Below, piece by piece: positions 12,840 through 13,444 of a stretch of DNA of 13,444 bases. A model generated the notes under the pieces. It was given only the letters and a program-made list of their open reading frames with translations. It was not told the DNA's origin and did not search any database. Position numbers and translations under genes: made by a program. How positions within the stretch are numbered: the stretch's first letter is position 1; every line of letters starts with the position of its first letter. Origin of the DNA: an uncultured Sphingosinicella sp. (GTDB lineage: Bacteria; Pseudomonadota; Alphaproteobacteria; Sphingomonadales; Sphingomonadaceae); assembly GCA_946886275.1 (NCBI GenBank), contig CAMPIH010000053.1, positions 1-13,444 of the forward strand. The letters run 5' to 3'.

Positions 12840-13444
12840 CTAGCCCGCCAATCTCGTTACGGACAAGAACTCTTCGGGGGCGACCCGGATCGCGGCGCCG
12901 GTCGGGCAGGCGCGGACGCAGGCCGGGCCGCCGTCAATTCCCGAGCACATGTCGCACTTGATCGCCTTCTTCGGAGTCTCCGGGTCGATCCGGCTCTTGC
13001 TCCATTCCTTCGAAGGCTCGCCCGGTCCGGGGCCGGCGCCGAAGAACAGCCAGCTCAGCAGGCTGGGCTTCTTCGGCGGCACCTTGTCCATCCGGATCAC
13101 GCCATAGGGGCAGTTGCGCTGGCAATTGCCGCAGCCGATGCAGGTGTCGTTGATGAAGACCTCGCCGTCCGGGCCGCGATGGATGGCGTTGGGCGGACAG
13201 TCCGCCATGCAGTGCGGATGCTCGCAATGGCGGCATGACGTCGGCACGTGGAGATGGGCATAGGTCTTGCCCGCCTCTCGATTCAGCCGCGAAAGCCCTT
13301 CGTGGCTGTCGGCACAGGCCTTCTCGCAATTGTCGCAGCCGACGCAGAGCTTCTCGTCGATGAGGAGAACGTCGGTCGCCTCGCCGATCCCGTTCTCGAC
13401 GAGGAAGCTGGCGACCGAGGAATAGAGATCGACGGCGCCGCCGA
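12840..13444 (-). CDS. C-terminal part of a polyferredoxin-like protein with four 4Fe-4S motifs, 5' truncated
   Basis: The frame is open through the window edge; 200 residues are visible before the TAG at 12840-12842. A GTG at 13247 could mimic a start but would remove the first cluster. Counted from the first visible residue, the motifs are CxxCxxCxxxC at 33-43, CxxCxxxxCxxxC at 70-82, CxxCxxCxxxC at 101-111 and CxxCx8CxxxC at 163-179. Three of the four end in CP, as in dicluster electron-transfer subunits of the HybA/DmsB/NrfC type. A Pro/Lys/Trp-containing insertion lies between the third and fourth motifs. The segment before the first cluster, GIGEATDVLLIDEKLCVGC, reminds me of large proteins in which these ferredoxin domains follow cyclic-nucleotide-binding or flavin domains; that part lies outside the window. 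No export signal can be judged. It probably supplies or takes electrons for the cytochrome b encoded next. Confidence 0.82.
   Translation of the reverse strand, partial: GGAVDLYSSVASFLVENGIGEATDVLLIDEKLCVGCDNCEKACADSHEGLSRLNREAGKTYAHLHVPTSCRHCEHPHCMADCPPNAIHRGPDGEVFINDTCIGCGNCQRNCPYGVIRMDKVPPKKPSLLSWLFFGAGPGPGEPSKEWSKSRIDPETPKKAIKCDMCSGIDGGPACVRACPTGAAIRVAPEEFLSVTRLAG

Noticed and set aside
1..13444. tRNA or rRNA genes
   Set aside because: No cloverleaf or conserved rRNA segment was recognised; nearly all of the window is protein-coding.

Overview
The window is about 13.4 kb of GC-rich DNA, almost entirely coding. Codon use and the short dispersed palindromes with a CCxGC..GCxGG core ending in TGACG suggest an alphaproteobacterium, possibly a sphingomonad; this taxonomic guess comes from recall and was not tested. 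Every recognisable gene but one (the phosphodiesterase) has a plausible place in redox or electron-transfer work, and together they read as an accessory locus for moving electrons across the cell envelope.

Plus-strand operon (1-8949). Four genes overlap by 1-4 bases at each junction. They are the 3' end of a c-type cytochrome of the c554-like multihaem kind (one CxxCH visible), a lipoprotein with two GlcG/HbpS-like domains, an outer-membrane beta-barrel protein of about 671 aa, and a 1390-aa secreted cytochrome with ten CxxCH haem sites, a His-rich insert and a C-terminal LVIVD-repeat beta-propeller. A barrel gene directly followed by a decahaem cytochrome gene is the hallmark of porin-cytochrome conduits used in extracellular electron transfer, but the cytochrome architecture differs from the classic MtrA/PioA type.

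Convergence zone (8950-9090). The first operon ends in a stable hairpin built over its stop codon. Two mutually inverted copies of a palindromic repeat follow, before the end of the opposing operon.

Minus-strand operon (13444 down to 9091). In transcription order it holds the C-terminal part of a polyferredoxin-like protein with four 4Fe-4S motifs (5' end outside the window), a five-helix membrane cytochrome b with two H-x13-H pairs, a 624-aa fusion of an FHA-like domain, one membrane helix and a ten-CxxCH periplasmic cytochrome domain, and a class III (CpdA-like) metallophosphoesterase.

Working model (inference). Electrons pass from a cytoplasmic iron-sulfur protein through the di-haem b membrane protein to the FHA-decahaem protein in the periplasm, and from there through the barrel-cytochrome pair to the outside, or in the reverse direction. 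The locus encodes at least 21 covalent haem sites, two predicted b haems and four Fe-S clusters. The FHA domain and the phosphodiesterase hint at a signalling input.
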